NCBI GenBank assembly: GCA_021442155.1 | Contig: CM038221.1 | Coordinates: 144,560,264 to 144,624,263, forward strand | DNA length: 64,000 nt | From: Cymbidium sinense | Taxonomy: Eukaryota > Streptophyta > Magnoliopsida > Asparagales > Orchidaceae | Reading direction: 5' to 3' | Shown: positions 12,241-24,490 of the stretch, piece by piece | Position numbering within the stretch: position 1 is the stretch's first letter | How the letters are laid out: every line of letters starts with the position of its first letter | Translations under genes and position numbers: made by a program | Notes under the pieces: model-generated | Told to the model about the DNA's origin: nothing | The model's input: the letters and a program-made list of their open reading frames with translations, nothing else | The model's database searches: none

Positions 12241-12746
12241 ACGTCCTTATAACATTTCTTAGTGTAAAACATCCACATTTAAGTGAGAATCGATGATAAA
12301 TTTGTTATATGGCATCTATTTGATGTCAAGTATGATCTTCTAGTTGAATATTTTTTTGTGATGAGTCACATAATATATATATATATATATATATGAGAAA
12401 TAAAGTCAAACAATGAAAGAAATGAATTGAAAAGAAATGCTCATCATATGCTTAAATGTAAATTCATTGCTAATGTGGAAAACATAAATCAATTTATAAG
12501 GATTTAGAAGACCTAATATGTCACATGTCACTTGGCGGCTGAATGAATCCTATAAATAAAAAGGGGTCAACTAGTTTACAACTAACACGGTCCACTTCAT
12601 GCAAAACCTTGTTTGTTGGGGTGATTTGTTGGCCAAATTTATAAAAAAAATAATGGCGACGTCTCATAATCTGAGGATAAAGTTTCCTAATCATGATTGA
12701 ATTTAATTAAAATATTTTTAATCCAAAAAGTTCAATTGCATAATTA
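12241..12746. other. AT-rich spacer next to the 3' LTR
   Basis: Contains a short (AT)n run near 12,372-12,394. I see no gene. It is the flank of the large element if LTR B starts at 12,747. Confidence 0.4.
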
Positions 12747-15700
12747 TGTTTAAAATATTAAAGTCACTACCCTTTAATGGAACCAATCACCTCAATAAGG
12801 ATACCTAAGAACGATGGGTCTGTATATGTACAAGAGATTCTTCCCCTACTTTACATGGAAAAGTAAAGTAGGGTTTATTTTAAATTGAGTTCATTAAGTT
12901 CCCTACAGGGGCAAGCCCCCATAGTTAATTAAATCCTAAGGGATGAGATCCCTTAGAAAAACTCTCGATTAAGGCAAATGATCGTTGTCTCTGAAGATTT
13001 CAATACGAAGGACTATCAATCGATTGGTTTGTTTTTGAAGATCAAATGGGATTGATCAAAGAGAGATTTATTATCAAAGCCAAAATGAGAATAAGTAGAG
13101 ATGCTCACGATGCTAGGAAACTTAGCGAGCATCTCAAACTATCCTAAAATTGGGCTTTATATTTTAGAAATTTATTTAATTTGTTTGAGTTGCATTTTTC
13201 ATTAGAAATTTAGGACTTAAGATTCCTTAACACAAGATTAAGGAAATGCCTAAGAGGTGAAGAATTATGCTTATGGCTCAAAAAGAAAAGCAAATTTAAC
13301 CTAAATCTAGGGAGCATGGTAAGCACAACCTAAATCTAAGTATGGTAATTGGTTTTTGCCAAGAGAAGACAAACTACCCAATTGACTTACAACCACTGGG
13401 GTGGCCAACTAACTCCTCCTAATTTTAAATTCAATGAGTAAGTCTTTATGGTTGACGCAAGATAGTTAGGCTATTTTTATTTAAAAAGAGACTAAATCAT
13501 TAAACTCACTCCCTAAAGAGACTAGGTCATGTAAAGGGATATGCTTCAAATGACTTAACTTTAATGTATTTCAAATTTCATTTTATTTTTTATTTTGGAT
13601 AATTATTTTGACTGGGATTTTATGACCATGAGAAATTATCCAAAATCAAAAGTTTAGAGGTGAGTTTTCACCACCCTCAAAGGTTGCTTTCTCTCAAAAA
13701 GATGGAAGCCCTCCAATCAAGAGTAAATAAGATGCATTCATGTGTGATATTATAAAGAAAAGCTCATCTAGCTAAAGGGTTGCTAAATCTTTTATCTTGA
13801 TTTTAATCCTAAGCTTTAAGTGAGGTTATGAGTTATTTATTTTTAATTTAAATTTGTAAGTTGGGTAAAAGATTTATTTTTTCTTAAAGAGCCTAATCCA
13901 CATCCAGCCCATTAATAAAGCACGAGAAACAAGAAAAAGTATGTCACTTAATGCGCAAGTTAAACAAACATCAACCAATTTATAAAACTAGTGCAAAAAG
14001 AATAAAAGGTCATTTGTGGTGGAGCACCACTGCACAAACCCAAAAATATCAAATGTGAGAAGCTGAGCTCTACCCTTATACAACCCGGATTACAAATGAA
14101 TTGAATTACAATTAAACAAAAGGAATTCATTGTTATGGGGTCGGGTTTGGTCTATGGGCCAAATGGGTTGGCCCAAACCCTTTGGGTTGGGTGCACCACT
14201 CATCACTAGGTCCCCTTGAGCTTTTAGGAGAGCCTAAAGTGATTCTGATTAGTGTATGACCACCCATGGCTAGCCAAAATTTGTTCTATGGCCTAGGGTA
14301 AAATGATCATTTTGCTATTTTTTTCAATTTGGGTACATTTTGTATGTTGAGAAAATAGGTTTGGCCAAGTTTCAGTGGATTTGGAATCCATTTGATAGGG
14401 CTTGGCTCATGTTGACCCATTTAGGTAAAAATGAGTCAACTTGGGTCAAGTTGACCAAATGGTCAAATTGGTTCAAACCAAAGGTTAGGTCAAGTTCATA
14501 TGACCATTTGAAATATTTTGGTGCCTTTGGTTTGGTTCAATTTGGATTAGATTTGGTTTTGGCTCATATGATTCATTTAGGTCAAATGGTTTAAGTTGAC
14601 CCATTTGACCTATTTGGGATGGGTCAAGGGTAGGTTTAGGTTTGGTTAGTCATATAGAGTGGATTTGTATCTTTGTTTCCAATCAATTTGGGTTATGTTC
14701 AATTTTGGCTCAACATGACCCATTTAGGTCAAGTTGGGTCAATTGGGATAAGTTGGTCTAGTTATTAATGAGGCTTTAGTCAAGTTTAACAAGTGATTTG
14801 GGATTAACTTGACCCATTGGTTTCAATCATGATCATTTATTTCACTTTGGAGGTCAAAATGGGTCAACTGTCAAGGCCAATGGCTAGTTGGGTTGACTTG
14901 GTCAAGTTCAAACATAAGTCATGAATGAACTTAGATCAATGGTTTCAGCCAATTTGGCCTATAGTGAGTTTTGGCTATGTTGGGTTTCATTTTAGGTTAA
15001 GTGTTGACTTGGTTTGTCCCAATTTGATTGATTGATCATCCCATGATTGTTAATAGAGATGAAAAGTATGAATTTGGTTCAATCCAATTTGGTTATCAAA
15101 AGTTGGCTCATAAGGGTACTTTAGGTCACTTTGGGTTAAGTGAGCTTAAGTGGGTCAAATGGCTCAAAGCTTGATTTGAAGATTGATTGATCTTATGATT
15201 GAAATATAAATCCATTTACAAGTGGTTTGAAATCAAATGTATTTTGATCCATTTGAAATTTCATATTCAAAGGAAGAATATGAAGGAGTTTTGGGTTTGA
15301 TTTTTTATTTAGGTTTTGATTGAGTGATTGAGATTTGGATTTATATATGAGCTCATGATTGTAGAATTGATTGAACCATGAGAGAAAATCAAGAGTTTGG
15401 CCTGATTTGAAAGTGATTTGGCTAAGCTCAAGATTTTGGCTTAAAAGGCTTAGATTTGATTTTGAATGGATTTGAGTTTGATTTTTGGATTTGATTTTGA
15501 TTGTTTGAATTTATATTTCATTTATATATGTGAATATAAATGAGAATATAAATTGATTATGAGAAAATTTTAAGAATTTGAAAGGGTTTAATCATGATTT
15601 GGGTTAAATCCATTAAAGGGAATTTAAGGGATTTAAAGTAATTTTTAATTTAAAATTTAATTTTTGAGTTGGATATGATTGATTTATATTTATATTTCAT

Positions 15701-16508
15701 TTATATATGAGACTATAGATGAGAATATAAATAAGTTTTGAGAAAACCACATAAGTTTGAAATGGTTTGATCAAAGTTTAGGTTAAATCCATTAATGGAA
15801 AATTAAGAGATTTAAGGGAATTTCAAGGATTTTAAATTTGAAATTTAATTTTTGAGTTGGATTTGATTAATTTTTATATTTCACTTATATATGAGACTAT
15901 AAATGAGAATATAAATATGTTTTGAGAAAATCCCATGGATTTGAATAGGTTTGATCAAGGTTTAGAGTTGATTTTGGCTAAGCCCTTTAATGGGAAATTA
16001 AAGGGGGTTAAGAAAATTTTCATGAATTTATTTTGAATTTTGAATATTATTTGATGGGTTTGAATTTATATTTTATTTATATATGTGAATATAAATAGGA
16101 ATATAAATGAGTATGAGAAAATCTCAGAGATTTGAATAGGTTTGAATTATGATTTTGGTTAAGTCTTTAAGGGAAAATTAAGGACTTAGGCAAAAATTGG
16201 ACTTAGGAATTTTTGATGGATTTTTGATCATGGGTTTCAATCAAAAGTTTCAATCATGGATTTGATTTGAATTTGGAAACTAGGATTTATTTTGAGTTTG
16301 ACTTGAAAGAAGGAAATGTGAGGAATGGTGCAAGCTAAGGGTAGGCAAGTTTCTTAACACCAAATGCATTCCTATTCCTAAGTCTTAGGCTGGGAGTATC
16401 CACCTAATCACTAGATGTGTCTTAAGACTAAAAAACTCTTAAAGTCTAAGAGGAATCCTATGTTTATATGGAGTCATTGAGAGCTCATTCTAAAATGAGA
16501 GGTCAACA
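12747..16508 (-). repeat. 3' LTR (copy B, short form)
   Basis: Starts TGTTTAAAATATTAAAGTCAC and ends GGTCAACA on the plus strand, so it has TG...CA termini. It aligns by eye with 30,902-34,747 along its whole length with small indels. Internal parts in order: an AT-rich left third, a TTGAC/GTCAA-dense block at about 14,400-15,200, then palindromic repeats of ~175 bp at 15,500-16,110. The terminal 12 bases after TG are much changed from copy C. Confidence 0.75.
15500..16110 (-). repeat. Hairpin-bearing ~175-bp tandem repeats in LTR B
   Basis: Four copies (near 15,510, 15,680, 15,870, 16,055) of a unit with TTTATATTTCATTTATATA followed within about 10 bases by its near-complement TATAAATGAGAATATAAA, then a GTTTTGAGAAAATC block and a TTAATGG...AATTAAGG block. 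LTR C has four copies, LTR D three and LTR A one, so copy number changes between family members. Confidence 0.6.
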
Positions 16509-16589
16509 AAGTTAATAGGTGTGTGAAGCACAAATGGTGTTTGAAATGATCAAATGAAAGATCATGCATTGAGAAATAATCTATCATTA

Positions 16590-16990
16590 ACCCAAGGAGT
16601 AGAAAGAATCTAGAGCCTAATGCATATGGCCCTACCAAGACATAAGAGAGAGGGAAAAATCTACTAAGGGATAGAGTGTGAACATTCCACTAGGGGAACA
16701 GGTTCAAGTCATCCACAAGGGGATAAGTGGATTGATTTGAGTTCCACTGAGGGAAGAGGGTTGAATTTGTTTCACTTTTATTATTTGTTGAATTTTGTTT
16801 ATTGTTTAGACTCCACGGGGGATAGAAAGGTGAACTTTCCACTAAGGAAGCAAGTTCAAATCATTCACTAGAGAGGAGTTTAAGAAATCCACTCAGGGAT
16901 AAGAATCCTAGATCCACTGGGGGACTAAAAGATTTGCATCTCACTAAGGAGAAGCAAAAAGAAGTGGTTTAGATTAATTGTTTGTTTTAT
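16590..16990 (-). repeat. Short tandem repeats around 'TCCACTGGGGGA', 3' UTR
   Basis: Imperfect repeats of roughly 45-60 bp built on TTCCACTAGGGGAA / CCACTGGGGGACTAAA / CACTAAGGAGAAGCAA, lying between LTR B and the 320-bp tandem array. No coding. Confidence 0.5.
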
Positions 16991-17039
16991 TTTGTTTCAC
17001 TGGATTTATTTATTTCAAATTTTTAGATTTGTTTCAGAT

Positions 17040-18500
17040 TTTGGATTTTGAGATGAACCCTATTGGTTTATGATGGATGAAGTAAAGAGCCACTGAGGCT
17101 TAGACCAACTGATACCAAGGGGTAATTTGACACATAGTAGGACTAACTAACCAAAGGGATCCTTTGATAAAATATACTAGAAGAAAGCATAGTGACTTAC
17201 ATCCTCCAAAGTAGAACTGGTTGGGGTGATCTATTGGCAAGATCAACCCAACCTGGACTATTGAGTGAATGTCGGGGGACTTAAATAAGGATAGTCATGA
17301 TTTTATTTTAGATTGTTTTGATTAGATGATTGATCCTGGTGGTTGCAGCAAGGGGCCATGGAGGCCTGAACCTAACTCATATTTACCAATCCAAAAGGAG
17401 TAGTCTACCAACCACAAGGTAAGACTATCCAACCAAAGGAGATGCCTTTCGATTTGCAATGGTCAAGTCTTAAGAAGAAGGTGCGGTGACTCACATCTTC
17501 TAGATATAAGGAACCACTGGGGTGATCAGTTTGTTTGGGCAACAAATCAAACCCGACCTAGGGCTGAGTATTGAGTGAATGTCATTAGGGGACTTAAATC
17601 AACTCAAGATAGTCAAGATTAGTTTCATTTTTAGATTGTTTTGACTAGATTATGATTGATCCTATTAGTTTGCTATGGATCGCACTAAATAGGGGCCATG
17701 GAGGCCTGAACCTAACTTAGATTTATCAATCCAAAGGGAGTAGCCTACTAGACACATAGTAGGACTAGCCAACCAAAAGGATGTCTTTCGGTATACAGCA
17801 ACTGTACTAGGAAGAAAGCATAGTAGACTTACATCCTCCAAAGTAGGAACAAGTTGTGATCTATTGAAGGCAAAGATTGAACCCAACCTGGGGACTATTA
17901 GTGAATGCCGCTAGGGACTTAAATCAAGGATAGCGCAAATTTTATTTTTAGATTTGTTTTGATTATGATTGATCCTATTAGTTTGCAATGAACTGCACTA
18001 AGTAGGGGCCATGGAGGCCTAGACCTAACTCAGATTTACCAATTCAAAGGGAGTAGTCTACCAACCCTAAGATAGAACTATACAACCAAAGGAGATGCCT
18101 TTTGATTTGTAATGGTTGAGTCTTAAGAAGAAAGCACGGGGACTCACATCTTCTAGAGATAAGGAACCACTAGGGTGATTGGTTACTTTGGGCAATAAAT
18201 CAAACCCAACCTAGGACTGACTATTAGGACTTAAATCAACTCAAATAGTCGATATAGATTCCATTTTTAGATTTGTGATTTAGTTTTTGATGGATTCCAT
18301 TGGTTTGCGATGGTTCAAACTAAATAGGGGCCATGGAGGCCTAGACCTATCTTAGATTTACTGAACTAAAGGGAGTAGCTTCCCAGTCGATGGGAGAGCT
18401 ATCTGACCAAAGAGTGTCTTTCAGTTTGTAATGATCAATTTAAGGGAAGAAAGCTCGAGGACTCACATCTTCTACTAAAAAAGATCATTGGGGTGATCAG
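17040..18500 (-). repeat. ~310-330-bp tandem array in the 3' UTR
   Basis: About five head-to-tail copies, near 17,075, 17,335, 17,660, 17,970 and 18,290. Each runs: a GATCCTATTAGTTTG-like start, GGGGCCATGGAGGCCT, AACCTAAC, an AACCAAAGGAGATG-like block, GAAGAAAGCA, ACTCACATC(T/C)TC, then GGGGTGATC. A sixth, strongly diverged copy may start near 18,806. It lies between the integrase stop and LTR B of a minus-strand element, the position where Tat/Ogre elements are known to build satellite-like repeats. The frame at 17,665-17,886 is within the array and not a gene. Confidence 0.7.
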
Positions 18501-19660
18501 TTTCTTTGAGCAACAAATTGAAACCCGACCTAGGGTTGCCCGTCAGTTTTTGACAATCATGCTAGAAAGAATGCGTCATTGCCTTATATCTTTCAAAGTG
18601 GAATGACTCGGGTAACTTCGTGGTAAAATAGATTGAACGACCTAAAGACTATGAGTACCGATCCGGGATTTATCTTAACTCGTAGTCGCAATTCCTATAA
18701 GGAGTTTCTACACCCTAAAGATAGGATGCATGCTGGGAGAGGCCCCTTGAATTCCTAATCCACAAGTGAATTAATTTTGTTTTGTTTATTTTAGTTTATT
18801 TTAATGTGGACCCTATCAATTTGTGAGGGATCAAACTGAGAAGGAGCTTATATCAGCCTAGACATATCTCAAATTTATTAAACTAAGGGAGAACCTGCAT
18901 ATTCGCTGAACAGATTTTCCAACCACAGGGGTGGCTACTAGGAAAGGGGAAATTGCCCGATCCAAAAGTAACCCGGGTAGTATCTAAATAGGGTCACAAA
19001 GGAGTTGATCCAAATAGAGTTACAAGGCTTAATCCATCATATTGGAGAAGATGACAAGGCTAATCATAAATTCAATAAGTCTTCGGTGTCTAGCTCAAGG
19101 AGAAAGCGTGGGACTCAAATGCCAAGTACTCACGGGTGAGTCACATGGAGAACATCAACCAACCTAAAGTGCCCATTGGTTTTGCAAAAATCATCCTAAG
19201 AAAGCTGGGGACTCACATCCTCTATAGAAAATGATTTGGGATAGTCTCACATCGCTCGAGTACCTAGGCAAAAGAGAATGCCAGGAGAACTTATATCAAC
19301 TTAAAAGTAGTCAAGAGGAAAAGAGCCTCTGGGGAACTTACCGTAAACCTCAAATATACTCAACCTAGTTAGAATATGATGGCTAGTTCAAGAAGAAAGC
19401 ACGGGGACTCAAATCTTCTTAAGAAAAGTCAACATGAGGTAGCTCACTGGCTGGGAAGTGAAGACTACCATACTAACATGGCTCTCGTTGATTTATGATG
19501 ATCAAATTAGAAAGAAAGTGCGGGGACTCACATCTTCCAATAAATGATCACTGGGGTGACATACTAGCTAGTAGGTAACACCTAGAGCCTAATGAGTGAG
19601 TGCTTTCCCACATCAAAATAGCAGACAAAAAAGATTTGTGTTTGTGTTTTGTGCATGTGT
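18500..19660 (-). repeat. Degenerate repeats of the 3' UTR
   Basis: Repeated phrases such as GAAAGC(A/G)CGGGGACTCA(C/A)ATC, TCACTGGGGTGA and ACTTAAATCAA recur irregularly. I read this as decayed continuation of the neighbouring arrays. No open frame of interest. Confidence 0.4.
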
Positions 19661-19935
19661 TAAAAGAAAAAGGATGCCTCTGTGGGACTCTTACACCCAC
19701 CTTAAAACACGTTGGGAAATTAAGGAAATGATGCCATGGATGGCAACAGGAATTCCCACTAAGAAAGGATGCTGGGGGACTCTTACACCTAACTTAATTA
19801 TGTTAATCAAAATAGGATGCCTCTTGGGTTCTCTCACGCCTATTCTAATAGTGCCAGGAGGTTGTATTTATGATGTGAAAGAGAGATAGGATGTCACTGG
19901 GGGACTCTTACACCTACCCTAAAATACGTCATGGC
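19660..19935 (-). repeat. ~45-100-bp repeats with 'AGGATGC...GGGACTCTTACACC'
   Basis: Four units near 19,670, 19,767, 19,813 and 19,889, each with AGGATGCCTCT/AGGATGTCACT, then GGGGGACTCTTACACC and a run like CTAAAATACG. The frame at 19,596-19,889 overlaps them and is spurious. Confidence 0.55.
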
Positions 19936-20041
19936 GGATTTACAAGACAAATAAAACAACACTTCAAAAGAAGAGAAGATTTGATGAACGGAATTAGATT
20001 TTGTTCTTTTTATTAATGATTATTTTCAAACATGATTTATT

Positions 20042-21080
20042 TCATTGGTAATATTTCTTTAGATAGATCCCTTTAATTGGAAGCATCGGGTGTTCCCTTT
20101 TACAATCAATAAGCTGATAAGATCCTCCTTGGTAGGCATTCTCTATGACAGGGCCTTCCCAAGTGGGTTCAAACTTGCCTCCCATCTTATGCAACAATTG
20201 GTCTCCTTAGGGCTAACACAGGTTCTCCTATTTGGAAAGACCTAGGGCAGACTAGCTTGTTATGAGCTTGAATCATTTTGGCCTTGTACAACTCGATGTT
20301 TTGGCATGCCCGTAGGCAACTCTCCTCCAAACTTTCAAGCTCTTCTAACCGTAACTTTGCATTCTACTCTGTAATGATCTTTCTACCCAATGCTATCCTT
20401 AGTGAAGGGAGTTGAACTTCTAAAGGAAGAATGGCTTCAGACCCATACGCTAAGGAAAATGGGATACGAGTTGGAGTTCGTATGTGGTGCGGTAGCCCAC
20501 AAGGCTTCAACCAACCGCTGCTCCACATCATTTGTCATCAAGAGTCTTCTTCAAGATCGGATGAGAGTTTTGTTGAATGCTTCTGCTAAGCCATTAGCTG
20601 GGTAGTAGATGGTGGAGTATCGCCACCTATAGCGTCCGCAAAGTTGATCTTCATGCTTTTGAATGTAGTACCATTATCAAATATAATTCATCGAGGCACC
20701 CCAAACCTATATATGATATGGTTCCTGAAAAACTAAAGTACATACTGAGCTATGACCTCTCTTAGTGGGATGGCTTCTGCCCACTTGGAAAAGTAGTCAG
20801 TGCAAGCTAGAATGAATCAATGATCCTTGGAAGAAGGAGGATCGATCAGACCTATAATGTCGGTACCCCAACACTCAAATGACCATGAAGCCAAAGTAGG
20901 GTGTAGAATGTTGGGTGGTTGGTGGAGGATCACACCGTGCACCTGTCACTGATGGCATCTCCTAGCTATATCCATGTAATCTGTGATCATAGAATATCAG
21001 TAGAATCCAAGTCTTTTGATCTTTGAATTCATCTTTGGACCGAGACGCTCCACATGACCTGATGTACGCCACAATGCCTT
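20042..21080 (-). pseudogene. Integrase domain of the Tat-like element
   Basis: Minus-strand translation with stops gives a zinc-binding Cys pair before 'QVHGVILHQPPN' (near 20,950), then WGTDIIGLIDPPSS and DYFSKWAEAIPL (20,780-20,880), then FRNHIIYRFGVP and the start of the DNG-type core (20,690). The C-terminus reads GGKFEPTWEGPVIENAYQGG (about 20,140-20,190) and ends in 'KKYYQ' with TGA at 20,042-20,044. This is the cDNA-joining enzyme; two catalytic acids (in 'GTDIIG' and 'DNG') are recognisable, but stops interrupt it. Confidence 0.8.
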
Positions 21081-21436
21081 TCATGTTTGTCTAAACAACA
21101 TAATCACACTAATCAAAGGACCAGGCAAGGTGTCATCAACAAGAGCAGAAAGAGCTCTTTCAGATGGGCTTGAGATTTCTCTGAGGTAGATGTTCAAGTA
21201 ATCAATGAACGGTTGCCTCCAATCTAGCTCCTTGTCCATTTTGGCAATGGCAACCCCTTCAAGAGAAAGTCTCGATGAGTTCAACATCAATAAGGATAAG
21301 ACTTGTCTATTTTGGACCCTTATTGAATGGACTCATCTTCCAACATGCCAATTCTTGGCAAGTTTGTCCAAAGCATCTACTTTCTCTCCGGGAACCTGGA
21401 AACTTTAGAATCTGGGCCAATAGCTTCATGGTATAC

Positions 21437-21830
21437 TCATGGTAGAATAAAGCTTGGGTTTGAGAACCTTGTAGACCCGGATCTGTTGATAACCAACCGA
21501 GAATCCCCAAAGATATTGATGCTTTGACATCGAGTGATGAATAACTCAGCAATCAAAGCCTTTCCTTCATTGTTGGTCCAGGGGGATATAGAGAATCTCA
21601 TCATCATGGAGTTAGAGTTAGAACTATTCCTACCTACCTTTCGGAGAATAGATCGTGGTGCTTCACCTTTAAGAAAAGAGGAAGCACCATCAAAATACAT
21701 CTCCCATTGACGATTGCTAGCCTCCCCTAAGTTTATGATTTGTTCATCAGGGAGATCGTCACTAAGTGAAGAATCGCAGAAGGGTGTGCCGCTAAGAATC
21801 TGCAAGTCAACCTTTACCGCAGGAGGTACA
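21437..21830 (-). pseudogene. RNase H domain of the Tat-like element
   Basis: The frame gives NRQWEMYFDGASS (first catalytic Asp in YFDGAS), then NNEGKALIAELFI (the position of the conserved Glu in 'NVAEYQALI' of relatives) and INIFGDSRLVINR (the Asp in GDS). The order and these phrases fit the archaeal-type RNase H of plant Tat elements. Insertions and frame changes are evident. It removes RNA from the RNA/DNA hybrid in the functional ancestor. Confidence 0.75.
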
Positions 21831-22349
21831 AAAGTGATATCAAACTATGAGAGTATCATGGACCAACAAGCCAAACGTCTAGAAGCATTGGCCATGTCAT
21901 GAGATAGTGCAGTGGATTCATCTTGGAGATCAAGATCACCTTATGAGAAAGCATGTAGTGTCATAGCTTTTGGGAAGCAAAGATTAAAGCTAAGTAATGT
22001 TTCTCAATAGGTGGATAGTTTGCTTCAGCAAGGATCAGACGATGGCTGAGGTAGTAGAGGGCACCCTCCTTTCCTTCATCATTAGCTTAGGCCAACAGAG
22101 CGTCGAGCAAGTCATCCAATGTAGTAATGTAAATGATGAGTGCCGGATGGGGCTGAACCGACGGCTTCACCAAGTAAGCTTGATCTTCAATGCGCATGCA
22201 CACTTATCATCCCACTTGAACTTGGCATTCTTTTTATAAGTGAGAAGGCTTGCATCTCCTGATAGTTTGAGATAAAGCATCTTAGACGCCACCGCCCTTG
22301 AAAGGATTTGAGTTGAGTTAAACTCTGAGGAGCATTTCTAAGATAGCTT

Positions 22350-23040
22350 TGATCTTTTAGGATCTATTTCTATTCCCGATCGAACAACAAACCAAGGAAT
22401 TTCAAGTTACTCAATGCACACTTCGTGGGATTCATTGGTTATATTGTCTTAACATTCAAAACTACTCTCAAGTCAAAGAGATGGTCTTCCTTTTCTCTTC
22501 TTGACTTAGATCATCAATGTAGCACTTAACCTGATGATGGATGAGTTCATCAAAGATTTGAGTCATGGCCCGTTGGTATGTAGCACCAATATGTTTAAGG
22601 CCAAACTGCATGACCCTATAATAGAAGGTTCTGATCGGGGTTTGAAAAGTATTTTTTCATCTTCTAGAGACATCTTGATTTGATTGTAGCCAGATGATCC
22701 ATCCATGAAAGAAAACACAGCATGAGATGAGGCAATGTCCACCATTAATTCTGGTATAGGAAGAGGTAACTCATCCTTAAGACATTCCTTGTTTAAGTCC
22801 CTAAAATTGACGAAAATGCAAATTTGGCCATTCTTCTTCTTAATTAGGATGACATTAGCTAACCAGGTAGGATATTTTTCTTCCATGATGAAACTAGCAT
22901 CAATCAATTTCTTGACTTCAGAAATGACATGTTGTTCAATTTCTAATCGCATGCATCTAGGAGCTTGCTTAATAGGGGTAATGTTAAGATCTATTGCTAG
23001 CTTGTGGACTGCTACATCAAGACAAGGCATTTCTTCATAA
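22350..23040 (-). pseudogene. Reverse transcriptase of the Tat-like element
   Basis: 22,563-23,030 reads MPCLDVAVHKLAID, QAPRCMRLEIEQHVISEVKK, EEKYPTWLANVILIKKKNGQ, VNFRDLNKECLKDELPLPIP and FSFMDGSSGYNQIKMS: motifs 1-4 of Ty3/gypsy RT, Tat type (D in FMDGSSGYNQ retained; family 'VDFRDLNKA' here 'VNFRDLNKE'). After a frame change, the catalytic box YIDD is at 22,510-22,521, followed by 'DHLFDLRVVFE' in another frame near 22,470. At least two frameshifts abolish function. Confidence 0.9.
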
Positions 23041-24149
23041 CTCCATGTGAAGCGCCTTTAAACTCGGCCAATAGCCTAACTAAGTCATTGGTTTCTTTTC
23101 ATTCAAGAATAAACCGATGTGTCGAGGATTTTCTTCTATCTCGAGGTTGATTTCTTTAGCTTGTCTATTGTTGAATGATTTCTTCTTCAAATGAGGTGCA
23201 TCCTGACTTGAAGATCATTTGGATCATCGAGGTTTCTAAACACACATTCTCATAAGAGTTAGGGATGTGTGAGAAGAACCTATCAGACTCTAAATAGTTG
23301 GTAACAACCAAATAATAATTGTCGTCATCGACTAGACCCACTGTACTGAATCCTAGCCCTACCTTTGATTGTGCTTCCTTGCCTAAGTTGTTCCATAATT
23401 TTTTAAAGTACTCTGACCTATGCTTGGACCATGTATGAGGAACCAAACCTTTTGGAATAAGATTTTGAACACAAGGAGAGTAAAAATCAACTGGTAATTT
23501 CATTAATTTTTTAAAAGTATCTTCCTCAAGTCCTACATCCAGCTCTGGACTTGAGGATGATGAACCTAAAAAGAACCTCTTCTGCTTCATGTCTTTGGAA
23601 GACTTAGGGACTTTCTTAACTATCAAACCTTCAACTTTCTGAGATGTAAGTGAGGTAAGAAGGTTCCCCAACTACTAATAATTCACATAAACTATTTGAA
23701 TGCTTTGCTTTGCTTGGAGGCCGGTCTTCTGTGGATCAAAGTCACCTCCAATGGAACCACCGAGAGTTGGTCGGTATACTAATCACATTGGAATCATCCT
23801 CTTGGATTCCAAGTCTATGAATAGTAGGGTACTCTGAACTAGAACATGACCTCTATTGGTCAAGGCCAACTAGGGGTCTCCACCTTGAACCTCTATTTCT
23901 ACCTCTACCTGGTGGAGGTTGAGCCATTCTACCCACATGTCCATAATGGACTATGGGTGGAATGTGAAATGCGATCCTATTTCTTTCTTCAATTCCCCTT
24001 TCTTGTGGACTTGATTTATTTTCTTTTCATTTTCTTTTTTTTTTCTTTTCTTGATTTTTTTCTTTTGTTTTTGCATTTGAATTTTGTCCAAGTTCAAGGG
24101 TGTGAGGAAGATAGTAGGTCACATCCTCATAAATCTCAACCTCTAAAAA
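23041..24149 (-). pseudogene. Protease-RT linker of pol
   Basis: A frame of 168 codons at 23,165-23,671 (starting at a non-ATG codon if read alone) gives QKVEGLIVKKVPKSSKDM, LPVDFYSPCVQNLIPKGLVP and a C-terminal acidic end. It sits exactly between protease and RT. It corresponds to the low-conservation linker of Tat pol; no separate function is claimed. 23,700-24,149 is more decayed. The plus-strand frame at 23,846-24,268 is a shadow. Confidence 0.55.
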
Positions 24150-24490
24150 ATGGCTTTTCATCACTATTGACAGATATTCAATTCCATCTTTTGAACTTGA
24201 TGCAATCGATGAAGGGAGGATGGAATGATCTTGTTCGATGTATCCAAGGCCTACAAAGCAAAGAATGAAGTATTTGAATCAATGATGTAGAACTTGGCTT
24301 CGCTTTCCAATCACCGATCTAATGGTAACACTATAGAACCTAAATCCCGCTCACCTTGATCATTGAATCCTCTGAACATCATTCTATCTCCTCGGAGCGT
24401 AGATATGTCGATCTTCAAATAGGCAAGGGTCTTTAGACTCATAATGTTCACCGATGCACTGAATCCACTGAACCCTCGAGTCTAAACCAT
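24150..24490 (-). pseudogene. Aspartic protease region of the Tat-like element
   Basis: Minus-strand pieces read 'NIMSLKTLAYLKIDISTLRG' and 'FRGFNDQGERDLGSI', matching the flap region after the DxGSS motif in Tat proteases, then a 'RPWIH' remnant and 'FIDCIKFKRWN' (relatives: GRPWIH...SSLHQ...KF). The catalytic triad is degraded in this reading. The ancestor would cut the Gag-Pol polyprotein. Confidence 0.65.

Noticed and set aside
12650..12680. TGGCGAC at 12,654 as a tRNA-Arg primer-binding site
   Set aside because: Only seven bases match before the sequence departs from the expected tRNA complement, and no LTR end is recognisable just upstream.
22350..23040. Reverse transcriptase from an integrated pararetrovirus
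   Set aside because: Direct LTRs, an integrase with its zinc-binding region downstream of RNase H, and Tat-type residues place it in a Ty3/gypsy retrotransposon.
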